From: Okapia johnstoni
Taxonomy: Eukaryota; Chordata; Mammalia; Artiodactyla; Giraffidae
Direction: 5' to 3'
Assembly: GCA_024291935.2 (NCBI GenBank)
Contig: CM044306.1
Coordinates: 20,903,001-20,967,000, forward strand
DNA length: 64,000 nt
Shown here: one piece after another, positions 54,901-64,000 of the stretch
Layout of the letters: every line of letters begins with the position of its first letter
Position numbering within the stretch: position 1 is the first letter of the stretch
Made by a program: the position numbers and the translations under genes
The notes under the pieces: model-generated
What the model saw: the letters and a program-made list of their open reading frames with translations, nothing else
Databases searched by the model: none
Told to the model about the DNA's origin: nothing

Positions 54901-57900
54901 CTGCCCGAGTCTGCTTGCTCTTGCTCTGTCCCTAAGCTAGGCCTTCGGGGGGCCTTTGGTCTCTCTTCACCAGGCTGGGAGACCCTCCCCAAAGCAGCTG
55001 AGCACTTACTTACAGGCAAGGTCTTGGCAAAGGTTCCCAAGGAGCCTGTCTCCATGGAAGAGCTCCCTGCAGACAGAGCACTGGAGCAGGGATCAGTTTC
55101 CTCAACCCTTTCTGTAACATTATTCATGTATTTGTTTGGCTGCTCTTAGTTGCGCCATGCGGGACCTTCGATCTCCACTGCAGCATGTGGGATCTTTAAC
55201 TGTGGCCTAGGGATCTGGCGCCCTGCATCATGAGTGTGCAGTCTTAGCTACTGGACCACCAGGGAAGTCCCTCCTCAACCTTTCTGAGCCCTGATTTCTC
55301 GTCTGACATGGAATTAAGAATGTTTCCTACCTCAGTCAAGTTGTCATGAGGGTCAAATGAGCTAACACAGGTAATATGCCTATGGCAGCCCACAGTGTTC
55401 AGTAAATACCAGCTTTTGTTTTAAAAGGTGCAATAAATCTTAGCTCTACCCTTACATTTCTCCGAGCCTCAGTTTCCTGCACTGTAAAAGCAGTGCCTGC
55501 TGGCACTGGGCATAAGGGCGGTCTTGAGGTTTGAGAGGATTATGAGCATAAACACTGTGAAAGTGAAAGTGTTAATCACTCAGCAGTGTCCGACTCTTTG
55601 TGAACCCATGGATTGTAGCCCGCCAGGCTCCTCTGTCCATGGAATTCTCCAGGCAACAATATTGGAGTGGGTACCCATTCCCTTCTCCAGGGGATCTTCC
55701 TGACCCAGGGATTGAACTCAGGTCTCCTTCATTGCAGGCAGATTCTTTACCATCTGAGCCACCAGGGAAGCCCATAAATACTATAAAGACCTATTTAAAA
55801 AAAAAAAAAGTCGTGCTTGCCAACCTTGCAGAAGAATCTACCCCATTCCAAAACTTCCCTTTCAGAGCCCACAATACATTGTACCAAATATTCTCTTGCC
55901 CTCAGCAGTGGGACCCCCACCTTAGCCAGAGTATTAACCAACTGGCCAATACTGCCCCCCAAAAGCCGGCGGGCAGGAGACGCTCTTCGAAGCCCACCAT
56001 GGACCAGGCTCCAGGCTCCATTCATCAGTGTATCTCATCCTTACCGGAATCTTGGGAGGTTGGTTTTAGATCCTCACTTTACAGATGAGGAAACTGAGGC
56101 TCAGAGCAGTTAGGAAAATTACCTGATGATTCTTGGCGGGAAAGTGGCAAAGCCAAGACTTACACCTAGGTTTGTTTGTCGACAAAGCCAGGCCTGTTCC
56201 TCCACCCCCTGGGACAGCATGCCCAGGTTGACCTGCCAGCCTCCCCTTTCCATCTGATGCAATCCTCCACCCCTACCCAGCCCAAGCAGGCTCAGACAGA
56301 GGCAGTAACCATGAGCAGGGCCAGAAGGTCCTAGCCCGGAGCGGGCTGGGGCAGGCAGGGACTTCAGCGGTGGTGAGGGGGGATGGTGCATGCACCAGAG
56401 CCCAAGGGGGTGGGAGGATGGCAGATGGGAGCTGAGGGTACAGTTTCCCACTGACTCTGCCCTAGTTTTCATCCTGGGAAGCCCGAGACAGGACTCACAA
56501 CCCTCTAGAAGGGAGCAGCTCAATGACTCCCATCGTTCACCACCTTTCCCAGAACAGCACCGAGAACAGCTCCCCTCCCCCAAGTCAGGAGGAGAGGTAC
56601 CCATTCCCCCATGGGGAGAATCAGAGGGTGCCCCCACTCCAGGGAGGAACAAGAGTCCTAGGTGCCCCCACGGGGGAATGAAAGAGCATTAGAGTGAGTC
56701 AGCAGCCTCGGGTGCTAAGAGTCTACAGCTCAGTAAGGCAGGGAAGCCCTACCCCCAGGGAGTTCTCGCGCTCAAGTGAACCCTAACGCTGACTTGTCAA
56801 ACTCCAAGGTGCACCCAGCTCCCCTGGGATTTTGCTAAGATGCAGATTCTGATTCAATAGGCCTAGGGTGGGACCAGAGAGTCTGCACAATCTCCCAGCT
56901 CCCTGGTGAAGGGGTGCTGAAGGGCCGGGGACCACAGCGGTGCAGTCCAGTGCACAATGAAAACACCTAGGGAGCTAAGCTAACACCCTGAGGCCTGGGC
57001 CCACCCCTGGAGGTTCTGATCTAATTGGCACCGGATGGAGCCTAAGTTTTAGGACTTTTTGAAACTCATCTGGTAATTCTAGAGTGCAACCAAGCTTGAG
57101 AATCCCTGCCTCCATTGCAGGCATAGACAGAGAAACTGCTTTCACCGGCCTGAGTAATAGAGGCATCTCAAGATGTGACCGGCGCAGTCATTCCGGCTGG
57201 GGAGTGGGACACACACGAAGGAGAGGGTCCCTCAGTTTTAAAGGGCTTACTGTGTGCCAGACGCTGTGCTATGCCACCTACATTCATCTCAGTTCATCCT
57301 TACTGTAACACCAAGAGGCTGGGTATAGCCACCCAAGTCTACAGGCCTGGAAACTGAGGCTCTAGGTGGTCAAGTCACTTGGCCAAGCTCTCAGAGAGCA
57401 AGGGGCAGAGCCAGATTTGAAACCCAGGTCTGCCTGACTCCAAAGCCCGTGTTCGTGTCACTGTCTCTCTCCACCCAAGGGCAGTTGTCACAGAGAGGGT
57501 GACATCGAAACTGGCCCCTGAAGGTGAAGCTGGAGGCTGATCCTGATTCCAACAAACATCTCTCTGGGCCTCAGTTTCCTCATCTGTATAAGAAAGGGTG
57601 GTGGTCCAGTGGTTAAGACTCCACACTTCCACTGCAAGTTACATGGGTTTGATCCCTGGTTGGAGCACTAAGATCCTACATGCCATGAGGCACAGCCAAA
57701 ATTTTTAAATAAATGCGTGCTAAGTTGCTTCAGTCGTGTCCCACTCTTTGCGACCCCATGGACTGTAGCCTGCCAGCCTCCTCTGTCCATGGGATTCCCC
57801 AGGCAAGAATACTGGAGTGGGTTGCTGTGCCCTCCTCCAGGGGATCTCCCCAAACTAGGGATCGAACCCACGTCTCTTAATGTCTCCTGCATTGGCAGGA

Positions 57901-58821
57901 GGGTTTTTTACCATGAGCACCATCTAGGAAGCTCCTTTAAAATATATATATGTATCGGAGAAGGCAATGGCACCCCACTCCGGTACTTTTGCCTGGAAAA
58001 TCCCACGGATGGAGGGGCCTGGTAGGCTGCAGTCCATGGGGTCGCTAAGAGTGGGACACGACTGAGTGACTTCACTTTCACTTTTCACTTTCATGCATTG
58101 GAGAAGGAAATGGCAACCCACTCCAGTGTTCTTGCCTGGAGAATCCCCATGGACTGTAGCCCACTAGGCTCCTCTGGTGGGCTACAGTCCATGGGGTCAC
58201 AAAGAGTCGGACCTGACTGAGTGACTAAGCACAGCACAGCACTCTCAAAGAAATAAGAGACCAGGCGGTCTTGAGGTGGTCTTGAGGACTCTTCCAGCAT
58301 CCTTGTTTTGCGAGTCCAAGCTCCCTGGTTTCACTGATGCTCTGCTTCTCTCCCCAAAGATATAAAGTACATCGAGGTGACCTCCACCAGGTCAAGGTGC
58401 CACGATGGTCCACGGAGCTGCTGCAGCCCATCTGTCACCCCACCCTTCGGCTCCCCACGCACTGGCGGCCTCCTCCTTTCCAGAGACCTCCCCCGAGAGA
58501 CTCGAAGCAGCAGCGAGAGCCTCATCTTCTCCGGGAGCCAGGGCAGGGGGCACCAGCGCCCCTCTCCCCCCTCGGCAACTCCCTCCTCTCACCTCCCAAC
58601 ATCTCCCAGCATCTCCATTCCTGACATGGGGAGCAAGGCCTCAGGCCCCCATGGCTTGGGCTCCCCACTGGTGGCTTCCTCAAGCTTGGAGAAGGGGTTG
58701 GGGGGCCAGGGCCCACAGTTGAGCAGCAGGGTCTCCATGTTGTCAGGCAGCCCAGCGTCTGATGTCAGCTATGTGTTTGGAAGGTAGGTAACTCCCACTA
58801 CAGCTTCTGATGTTGCCTTCA

Positions 58822-58862
<41 letters not shown>

Positions 58863-61800
58863 TCCTAAATCAGACATCCTGCTCTTTCTGAGCACAATCT
58901 GGAAATGTACCAAAAATAAAAATGAATGTTCTCTTTTATGCCATTTGGCTCTCAAGCTTCCCTCAAGCATTTAGAATATCATTCAATACAGGAAAATCTC
59001 GACTTCTATTTACCTCCTGGGAAAAGAACGACTGCATTAATGAGGCTCACCTGTATCCTGTCCGGCCCTCCTACCGCCCATCTGTAGGAAGATGTCTTTT
59101 AAAAAAAAAAAAAAACCCAAAACACAGAATATAAACAGAATCGAGGGTCTGGGAAAAGTTTCCTTCATCTTTGTTCCTGGCAAAACCTAGCAGGAAGGAA
59201 GCAAACCTGGCGGGGCATTATTTACAATCACCCCAGCCCAGTTCTCTGTAGGCTTCTGAGTAGAGCCACACACTCACCCATCTTTCCCTGGAAGACCAAA
59301 CCACAGGACCTCTGTCCCCCATACCAACTCCAAAGCCACTGTGCCCAGGCAGTCCCTGGCAAGGAGACTGGGATTCCACACCCATGCGTTGGCATGGGCC
59401 TCTGAGCTCAGGGAGAAGCCTGGTTGGCTGCAGAGCTGGCCTCTTTCTCTTCCTCCATCTGGAGAATTCCCTCTGCATCAGTCATGGACATAGTTCAGCC
59501 CAGGTCCAGCCTGTGTGCTGGACTCTTAGGAATGCTTGGGGTGGGCGGGTAGGGAAGATGGCTGGTATGACAACTCAGTTGAATCACCTGGCTGGGAAGG
59601 CAGAGGGAAGAGTCCAGCCTAAGCCATGAGACTTGCAGGGGGCAGCCCACTGGCTACTTTAATTGACCACAGACCCTACATTGCAGGTACACTCCTGTAT
59701 CCTTCAGCATCCCTTAGGGCTCAGATGGGCTCTGGGGATGGAGTTGGGGGGGGGGCAGGTGGGTGAAGTATGCAATTCTCTGACCAAAGCCATGGGCACC
59801 TACATCATTAAATTCCAGAGCCCAGCTCTGACCCCAGACAGTCCACTCCCACCTCCTAATACTCTGCCTTTCTGGTGCTCTCTCCCCTCACAGCAGCCAG
59901 TCCCTCCTCCACTCCAGTATCTCCAGCCATCAGTCATCTTCTAGATCCTTGGAAAGCCCCACCAGCTCTTCGTCCAGCCTCCACAGCCTTGGTCCAGTGT
60001 CCCTGTATACGAGAGCCAGTGATCTCCAGGTCCCCAGCAATGCCACCCCAAGCATGGGCCAGCCCAGAGCAACCTGCTCCCCACCACTGGCCAAGGAACA
60101 TGCCAGCAGCTGCCCGCCATCCATCACTAACTCCATGGTGGACATACCCATTGTGCTGATCAATGGCATCCCAGAGCCAGGATCTCCCCCATCCCAGAGC
60201 ACCCCGGGACCCCAGGACTTTGTCCGTCCTGGGGCTACTTCTTCCAACATGCCCTGTCCAGCCACCAGGAGCCACAACCAGACCCTGCCAGAAGCCGCTC
60301 TCACCACATCCCCGGAGGGTAAGTTGTAAACCAATCAATACCTCACGCATTGTAAGGTTTGGCTAGTGGGGAACGGACAAAGCACCAATGCGTTTCTTCA
60401 AGAGCGGGTCAGTACATTGATTAAGTACCTACTGTGTGCCAAGCACTGTGCCACTTAGTAGGGGCACAGTCTAGAAAGAGAGGGGGAAAAACTCAAAGGG
60501 TTATTGCAGAGTAGGATAAACACAGAAGTAAAGAGATGTTCTGAGTCTTGTGAGGCTACAGAAGAAGGAGTGAGCCTTTTTGAGCCTTTTTAACCTGGAG
60601 AAGTGGGGAGGCCAAAAAGCAGATCAAAAGTTTATGGCCAGAGCAGGAGAGGAAGGGCTACCCCAGCAGAGGGAACAGCTGGGCCAGTGGTACAAAGGTG
60701 TGGAAGCACGTGGCATGTTTAGAAAATGACTGGGATGTTGGGTGCAAGGTGAGGTCATTGGGAGTAACTTGGGGCCAGATTGGGAAAGACCTTGAACACC
60801 AAGCTGAAGAGTAAACTTTACCCTTTAGGGACCAGGAGACCCTCAGAGACTCTCAAACCGGAGAGTGATGGACTCAGAGGCGCATGCTCAATCCATCACT
60901 CTCGCAGCTGCGCGGCAGAGGAATTGAAGGGCTTAGCCTGGCAGGGAGAGCAGTTTTTATTTGGTTCTGTTTGGGTTTTCATCACGAAGTGGTCCAGGGC
61001 GAGACAGAGGGTGGAGAAGAGTGGACAGAGCCAGGAGACCCTCAGGATATGGAAGCAGCAGGCTGGGTGACTAACCCAGGAGAGGGAGAGTCAGTCCTAA
61101 CTCTGACGTTGGCAGATGACGAACACAGACGGGGAGGATAGGGTAACAGACAATGCATTCCAATTCAGACAGCTAAAAACCACAAAACAGCAACCACCCT
61201 TCTCCCTGTAGTCACGAACTACAGGCATCCAAAAAGAACAGAGCCAACCAGAGCCCAGAGCAGTAAACACAGAGGCTAACCGTTAGCACCCGGGGGTACC
61301 TCTCTCCCAGGAGCAGAGCCCTGCACTGAGCCCCAAGGACAGGAGGCCTGCTTGCCTGTGGCTCAGTCATCTCCTTCCGGGGCTCTCAGCCCTCACATGG
61401 CCACAGACATCAAGGTACTCCTGGGGGGTGTGAAATGCTCCCTCTAGCCCGCTGCTCGCTCCCACCCACGATGCCATGTCAATGAGAACAAGAGAAAATG
61501 AGGTGACAAGTACGCCTTTGGACATTTTCCTAGGACAAATCGTTTGCAGATATCAGTACATTTTTTATAATGAGTTATTCTCAACTGGCAGTAATACACC
61601 TTCTCAAGATGCCGAAACCGAGAACCACCACTCTCTGTCTTTATGGTTGTTGTTCAGTCACTATGTCGAGTTCAATTCCTTGCGACCCCATGAACTGCAG
61701 CCAGGCTTCCCTGTCCTTCATGGTCTCCCGGAGTTTGCTCAAACTCATGTCCATTGAGTCGGTGATGCCGTCCAACCATTAGGGACCCAGGGAGATGGGG

Positions 61801-63069
61801 GGCATTTTCACATCTCAAAGAGCACATTTATTTGGCCTGGGGATATCCCCATCCGGGGTTGGTGATTCCCGGATAATCACACATTATCCCTGGGATCTTA
61901 GCAAATTCCGCAAAATATTCTCAGGACAAGATTCAGTTTCATTCCCAAGTTGTTGGAGCATTACAGACCCTCACGGGACTTTTGGTTCACTCAGTTCCCT
62001 CTAGGTTTCAGGAGGGAAAGAGCCGTCCCAGATCAGAATCCGACTCCACCTCCTGACTCCTGGATGCTCTTCTGCCCGGATCTGCTGTCTTCCTTTCCTT
62101 TCTCCTTTTCTTTCATTTTCTTTTGCAAACTGAACATCCCCCGCCCCCTGCCACCAAGACACTCATAGGATTATTAAAGGGGAAGAAAAATGTGAAATCA
62201 AGCAAATGATGCATCTCAGAATCTTTTATTTATCCCCTGTTTCTGTCTCTACTGCATAATATTCAATTTGAGAAACTGTTTCTCATTGAATTGAGTTTTT
62301 AATCTATTTGTTTGTGATCCATTACCAAGGATAAACGGGTAGACTCCTAGATGGCACCAAGCCCTGGGATTCTTCTGATGGATTTTGCCCCTTTAGGGAG
62401 CTGGAGATACGGTGGAGTAGGGATAGAGGAGGATGGGTTGAATGGGACCACTGGGCAGAGAAAGGGGAGGGTCTCTCAGTTCCCCTCTATCCGGCCTACA
62501 GGGTTCCCCTCCCCTGTCTGTCTCCAGGTCCTGCCAGGGACATGCAGCCCACCATGAAGTTTGTGATGGACACATCTAAATACTGGTTTAAGCCAAACAT
62601 CTCCCGAGAGCAAGGTAAAATGAAGCCCCGATTCAGGGACTGAGTGACCCAGAAATCAAGTCTGGGTCCCGGCACCCTGCATCAGGCAGATGGGGCTCTG
62701 GATCCATGTAGAGGAGGGAATGGAATGGCAAATGGCAGGTCCAGGGAAGGGGGTGTCCTGAGAACCCCATGACCCAAGGAAATAATGACTGCAGCAGGAA
62801 CGGTGGAGGTTAGACAACAGAAAGGACTTCCTGGGGACCAAAGGCGATTCTGTACCATCTGCTCTATGAGGACCCAATGGGGCTGAGGCAGAGAGGGTGT
62901 CCCGGTGGGGTGGTGACTGTCTCTGACCCAAGGATTGTTCCAGCCATCGAGCTGCTGAGGAAGGAGGAGCCGGGGGCTTTCATCGTGCGGGACAGTTCTT
63001 CATACCGGGGCTCCTTCGGCCTTGCCCTGAAGGTGCAGGAGGCCCCCACACCTGCCCAGAGCAGACCAG
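51521..63069 (+). CDS. TNS4: Tensin-4 (C-terminal tensin-like), N-terminal 500 residues, five spliced exons
   Basis: Tensin-4/cten is a focal-adhesion adaptor. It binds integrin beta tails through a C-terminal PTB domain and phosphotyrosine partners and DLC1 through an SH2 domain, and it lacks the actin-binding half of other tensins. Joining 51521-51959, 58360-58783, 59894-60318, 62528-62614 and 62944-63069 gives one open frame of 500 codons plus one base that follows remembered human TNS4 closely from [13 protein letters not shown] onward. Residues 1-440 are Pro/Ser-rich and look disordered; the SH2 domain starts near Tyr448 ([11 protein letters not shown]) and carries the FLVR-type motif FIVRDSS with Arg474. 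The gene is cut by the window edge; human TNS4 is 715 residues, so about 215 residues including the PTB domain are missing here. No frameshift or stop was seen. The identification is from memory of the family, not a search. Confidence 0.96.
52075..52290 (+). mobile_element. MIR SINE
   Basis: AGTTTCTTAACCTCTCTGTT, AGAATTAAAATAAGCTAATA and GAGCTCGATAAATGTGTGG. Confidence 0.7.
52835..52990 (-). mobile_element. MIR fragment
   Basis: TATCCTCCTTTTACAAATGA then AAAGACTTGG, with TTGAGCATTTATCATTC upstream. Confidence 0.6.
52995..53205 (+). mobile_element. MIR SINE
   Basis: GCTGGAGTCAGGCGACCTTA, CTTCTTCTGTAAAATAGAGA and GTGTTACAAGGATTAAAAGG. Confidence 0.75.
53671..53686 (+). promoter_or_regulatory. 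CTCF-like motif in TNS4 intron
   Basis: GCAGCAGGGGGCGCCA matches the CTCF core consensus CCASYAGRKGGCRSYR at 15 of 16 positions, counted by hand, on the + strand. It lies in unique sequence in the long intron between the first two coding exons. Occupancy cannot be judged from sequence. Confidence 0.55.
54215..54350 (-). mobile_element. MIR SINE
   Basis: CATTTACAGATGAGAAGACT then GAGGCTCAGGGAAGG and CACAGCTAGTGAGTGGTAGG. Confidence 0.9.
55115..55272 (-). mobile_element. CHR-type SINE
   Basis: TTTGGCTGCTCTTAGTTGCG, GGGATCTGGCGCCCTGCATC and ACTGGACCACCAGGGAAGTC. CCTCAACC(C)TTTCTG flanks it at 55100-55114 and 55273-55286. Confidence 0.9.
55280..55560 (+). mobile_element. Two MIR fragments
   Basis: GTTGTCATGAGGGTCAAATG with GTGTTCAGTAAATACCAGC (to 55425), then CTCAGTTTCCTGCACTGTAA and GTTTGAGAGGATTATGAGC. 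The first probably continues to the left of the CHR insertion. Confidence 0.8.
55558..55772 (-). mobile_element. Bov-tA SINE
   Basis: GTGAAAGTGAAAGTGTTAAT through CATCTGAGCCACCAGGGAAG, all landmarks present. Confidence 0.95.
56050..56190 (-). mobile_element. MIR fragment
   Basis: CACTTTACAGATGAGGAAAC then TGAGGCTCAGAGCAG. Confidence 0.85.
56785..57110. mobile_element. Two MER5-like hAT-Charlie non-autonomous copies
   Basis: Copy 1 (to about 56945): AAGATGCAGATTCTGATTCA then ATAGGCCTAGGGTGGGACC. Copy 2: AAAACACCTAGGGAGCTAAG, GGAGGTTCTGATCTAATTGG and GCTTGAGAATCCCTG. The exact subfamily is not assigned. Confidence 0.6.
57230..57460 (-). mobile_element. MIR SINE
   Basis: CTTACTGTGTGCCAGACGCT, GGCCTGGAAACTGAGGCTCT and GATTTGAAACCCAGGTCTGC. 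Confidence 0.92.
57550..57597 (+). mobile_element. MIR core fragment, cut by CHR
   Basis: CTCTGGGCCTCAGTTTCCTC then ATCTGTATAAGAAAGGG. Confidence 0.7.
57598..57712 (+). mobile_element. CHR-type SINE
   Basis: GTGGTGGTCCAGTGGTTAAG, GGGTTTGATCCCTGGTTGGA and GAGGCACAGCCAAAATTTTT. Confidence 0.9.
57713..57935 (-). mobile_element. Bov-tA SINE
   Basis: GCGTGCTAAGTTGCTTCAGT through GAGCACCATCTAGGAAGCTC. With the following element it forms an inverted SINE pair. Confidence 0.93.
57955..58240 (+). mobile_element. BOV-A2 dimeric SINE with internal inverted duplication
   Basis: First unit GGAGAAGGCAATGGCACCCC to TGACTTCACTTTCACTTTTC; second unit GGAGAAGGAAATGGCAACCC to GACTAAGCACAGCACAGCAC. The second unit contains an extra inverted piece that creates a 20-base palindrome arm pair. 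It ends 119 bases before TNS4 coding exon 2. Confidence 0.93.
58145..58196. repeat. 20-bp perfect inverted repeat inside BOV-A2
   Basis: Left arm CCCCATGGACTGTAGCCCAC (58145-58164), 12-base spacer TAGGCTCCTCTG, right arm GTGGGCTACAGTCCATGGGG (58177-58196). The left arm is absent from the normal BOV-A2 consensus as I remember it. Confidence 0.95.
58360..58783 (+). CDS. TNS4: TNS4 coding exon 2
   Basis: The acceptor is TCTCCCCAAAG at 58359 and the donor AAG|GTAGGT at 58784. The exon reads [17 protein letters not shown], then Ser/Pro-rich sequence including [40 protein letters not shown], and ends SDVSYVFG. This is part of the disordered central region. An inverted SINE pair and a palindrome lie within 650 bases upstream, and a 37-base (CA)n tract begins 40 bases downstream of the exon end; both could affect its splicing (inference). 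Confidence 0.95.
58784..59893 (+). other. TNS4: TNS4 intron 3
   Basis: 1.1 kb. It begins with the (CA)n tract and a short poly(A) near 59100-59114, with a G-run near 59741-59751. The rest is unique sequence in which I see nothing. Confidence 0.92.
58823..58859. repeat. (CA)n microsatellite just after TNS4 splice donor
   Basis: 37 bases of CA repeat beginning 40 bases after the last base of TNS4 coding exon 2. Confidence 0.97.
59894..60318 (+). CDS. TNS4: TNS4 coding exon 3
   Basis: The acceptor is CCCTCACAG at 59893; AG from the previous exon plus C makes Ser. The exon encodes [20 protein letters not shown], a Ser-rich stretch, then [20 protein letters not shown] and [12 protein letters not shown], conserved in mammalian TNS4, and ends TTSPEG. 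The donor is G|GTAAGT at 60319. A minus-strand open frame of similar length overlaps it and is only a shadow of the Ser/Pro-rich composition. Confidence 0.95.
60400..61120 (-). mobile_element. L2 LINE region
   Basis: TTAAGTACCTACTGTGTGCC, AAGACCTTGAACACCAAGCT and ACTTTACCCTTTAGGGACCA then GGAGACCCTCAGAGAC follow antisense L2. Confidence 0.7.
61645..61781 (-). mobile_element. BovB LINE tail
   Basis: GTTGTTGTTCAGTCACTATG, CAGGCTTCCCTGTCCTTCAT and CCATTGAGTCGGTGATGCCG. Confidence 0.88.
62528..62614 (+). CDS. TNS4: TNS4 coding exon 4, start of SH2 domain
   Basis: The acceptor CTGTCTCCAG ends at 62527 and the donor CAAG|GTAAAA begins at 62615. The 87-base exon encodes [20 protein letters not shown] then FKPNISREQ (residues 430-458). 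The Tyr-Trp-Phe beginning the SH2 fold is at residues 448-450. Human has Thr in place of Ser455 (remembered). Intron phases before and after this exon are both 1. Confidence 0.96.
62615..62943 (+). other. TNS4: TNS4 intron 5
   Basis: 329 bases of unique sequence with standard GT and AG ends; nothing else seen. Confidence 0.93.
62944..63069 (+). CDS. TNS4: TNS4 coding exon 5, SH2 phosphotyrosine pocket
   Basis: The acceptor is GATTGTTCCAG at 62943. The exon encodes residues 459-500: [20 protein letters not shown] then [20 protein letters not shown]. Arg474 in FIVRDSS is the invariant SH2 arginine that binds phosphotyrosine, and its number equals that of human, so upstream indels cancel out. 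The donor CCAG|GTAGGC is at 63070. The following exon is not in the window. Confidence 0.96.
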
Positions 63070-63104
63070 GTAGGCTGTCTGTGCATTCAATCAAGGCCTC
63101 TTAG

Positions 63105-63190
63105 AGGCACCGGGGTGTGGTGGGTTCCAATCCCAGCTCTGCTGCTCACTTGCAGGGTGACCTTGGGCCATTCCCTTGGGCCATCCTCCT
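63105..63190 (+). mobile_element. MIR fragment
   Basis: GGGTTCCAATCCCAGCTCTG then CTGCTCACTTGCAGGGTGAC and CTTGGGCC. Confidence 0.85.
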
Positions 63191-63518
63191 GGGAGGATGG
63201 ACCTTGGCACCTTCCCAGGGGCCTCCCAGCACTGAGGCTCCCCAAGTCCCCAGACTCCTTGCTTTACCCTCTGGTGGGAAGAAGAGGAGGGTCCCAGCCC
63301 CTCTCCAGCCTGATCTCTTCTGGTATCCATCTCTGTCCAGACCAGATTTCTCACAAAGGAATGTAATATAGTAATAACATGTGAAAATGAGACCTTTTTG
63401 GTTTGGTCTGTTTTTCTCAAATAAGTAACTAGTAACATTTTATATCAAGTTCATAAAGTTTGATTTTTTTCTCCATGAATTCAATTTATTTTAATATGTA
63501 AATACTGGGTTTTATGAG

Positions 63519-63735
63519 CTTCCCCAGTGGCTCAGTGGTAAAGAATCCACCTGCAATGCAGGAGATGTGGAGACCTGGGTTCGATCCCTGGGTTGGGAAG
63601 ATCCCCTGGAATAGGAAATGGTAACCCACTCCCAGTATTCTTGCCTGAAAAATTCCACGGACAGAGGAGCCTAGTGGGCTACAGTCCAGGGTGTCGCAAA
63701 CAGTTGGAGACGACTGAGGGACTAAACAACAATAA
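63519..63735 (+). mobile_element. Bov-tA SINE
   Basis: GCTTCCCCAGTGGCTCAGTG, GGGTTCGATCCCTGGGTTGG and GCAAACAGTTGGAGACGACT. Confidence 0.95.
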
Positions 63736-63769
63736 CGTGTGTGCTAGCTTAGCCCCTGTGGTCTTACAC

Positions 63770-64000
63770 ACAGCACACGTGGAGGAGCATCCACTCTACC
63801 CCAGGCACTGTGCAAGGCACCAGTGAAACCTCATTGAGGACAGAGATAGGAATAGACTATTGCATTACAGGGTTCCAGGGTCACAGCCCTTCATCGAAGG
63901 CCCAGGATTGTAGCTGTTACACAAGGAATGGATGAGGGAACTGACACTCCCAGAGGGAGTTAATGACCCTTGAGCAAGCAAGTAATAGAGCAAGAAGATA
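63770..64000 (-). mobile_element. MIR SINE (to window end)
   Basis: CCCCAGGCACTGTGCAAGGC, GGATGAGGGAACTGACACTC and GCAAGCAAGTAATAGAGC resemble antisense MIR. Confidence 0.65.

Larger units (their letters stand above)
51960..58359 (+). other. TNS4: TNS4 intron 2 (between coding exons 1 and 2)
   Basis: 6.4 kb. 52300-52830 is AT-rich with no gene or repeat that I recognise. 53200-54210 is unique sequence with the CTCF-like motif. 54360-55090 is unique and C-rich, with (CCCAC)-like runs near 54690-54725. 56190-56780 is unique. MIR, CHR, Bov-tA, BOV-A2 and MER5-like copies fill the rest. Confidence 0.9.
60319..62527 (+). other. TNS4: TNS4 intron 4
   Basis: 2.2 kb. It holds an antisense L2 remnant and a BovB end, listed separately. 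61120-61640 and 61790-62520 show no recognisable feature apart from C/T-rich sequence near 62085-62130. Confidence 0.92.
63070..64000 (+). other. TNS4: TNS4 intron 6, 5' part (continues past window)
   Basis: It begins at GTAGGC and holds MIR remnants and a Bov-tA SINE. No further exon is visible before the window ends. Confidence 0.9.

Noticed and set aside
48180..56701. Four TGASTCA (AP-1) motifs in TNS4 introns 1-2 (48180, 54506, 54868, 56695)
   Set aside because: About eight such motifs are expected by chance in 64 kb and about that many are present overall, so the count is not evidence of enrichment.
59949..60334. Minus-strand frames of 134-138 codons opposite TNS4 coding exon 3
   Set aside because: Shadow of the Ser/Pro-rich TNS4 exon.

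Overview
This is mammalian nuclear DNA from a ruminant, most likely a bovid. The diagnosis rests on interspersed repeats seen directly: about twenty tRNA-derived Bov-tA/BOV-A2 SINEs, several BovB (RTE) LINE 3' ends, many CHR-type cetartiodactyl SINEs, ruminant L1 3' ends and a BTMAR-type mariner hairpin, on a background of old MIR, L2, MLT1-like and hAT-derived repeats. Genus and species cannot be decided from the sequence alone.

The only protein gene I can support is TNS4 (C-terminal tensin-like, cten), on the + strand in the right-hand quarter. Five consecutive coding exons are readable: 51521-51959, 58360-58783, 59894-60318, 62528-62614 and 62944-63069. All have GT/AG borders and compatible phases. 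They give about 500 residues, from the start Met to the middle of the SH2 domain, including its phosphotyrosine-binding Arg at residue 474. The rest of the SH2 domain and the PTB domain lie beyond the right edge. A probable non-coding first exon and promoter sit near 47.4-47.6 kb. In other mammals CCR7 lies upstream of TNS4 on the same strand; no CCR7 coding sequence is present here, so about 47 kb of the window reads as the CCR7-TNS4 intergenic interval.

Layout: 1-16 kb is mixed unique and repeat DNA with CA/GT microsatellites and a clean mariner MITE at 15.74 kb. 16-27.7 kb is denser in repeats: an MLT1-like LTR, two candidate endogenous retroviral LTRs in minus orientation, BovB and SINEs. 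27.7-35.6 kb has L2, an L1 3' end and SINEs. 35.6-46 kb is the densest part, with a relic hAT transposase end (41.2 kb) and an MLT1-like LTR invaded by BovB and CHR. 46-47.4 kb is mostly unique and leads into the TNS4 promoter. The TNS4 introns hold MIR/L2 pairs, SINEs, a CTCF-like motif, an inverted SINE pair just before coding exon 2 and a (CA)n tract 40 bases after its 3' end.

I found no sign of a new multi-gene system. The observations most worth following concern TNS4 RNA processing (inverted SINE pair, SINE palindrome, CA tract, start-stop uORF), the mariner hairpin as a possible miRNA precursor, and the hAT relic.
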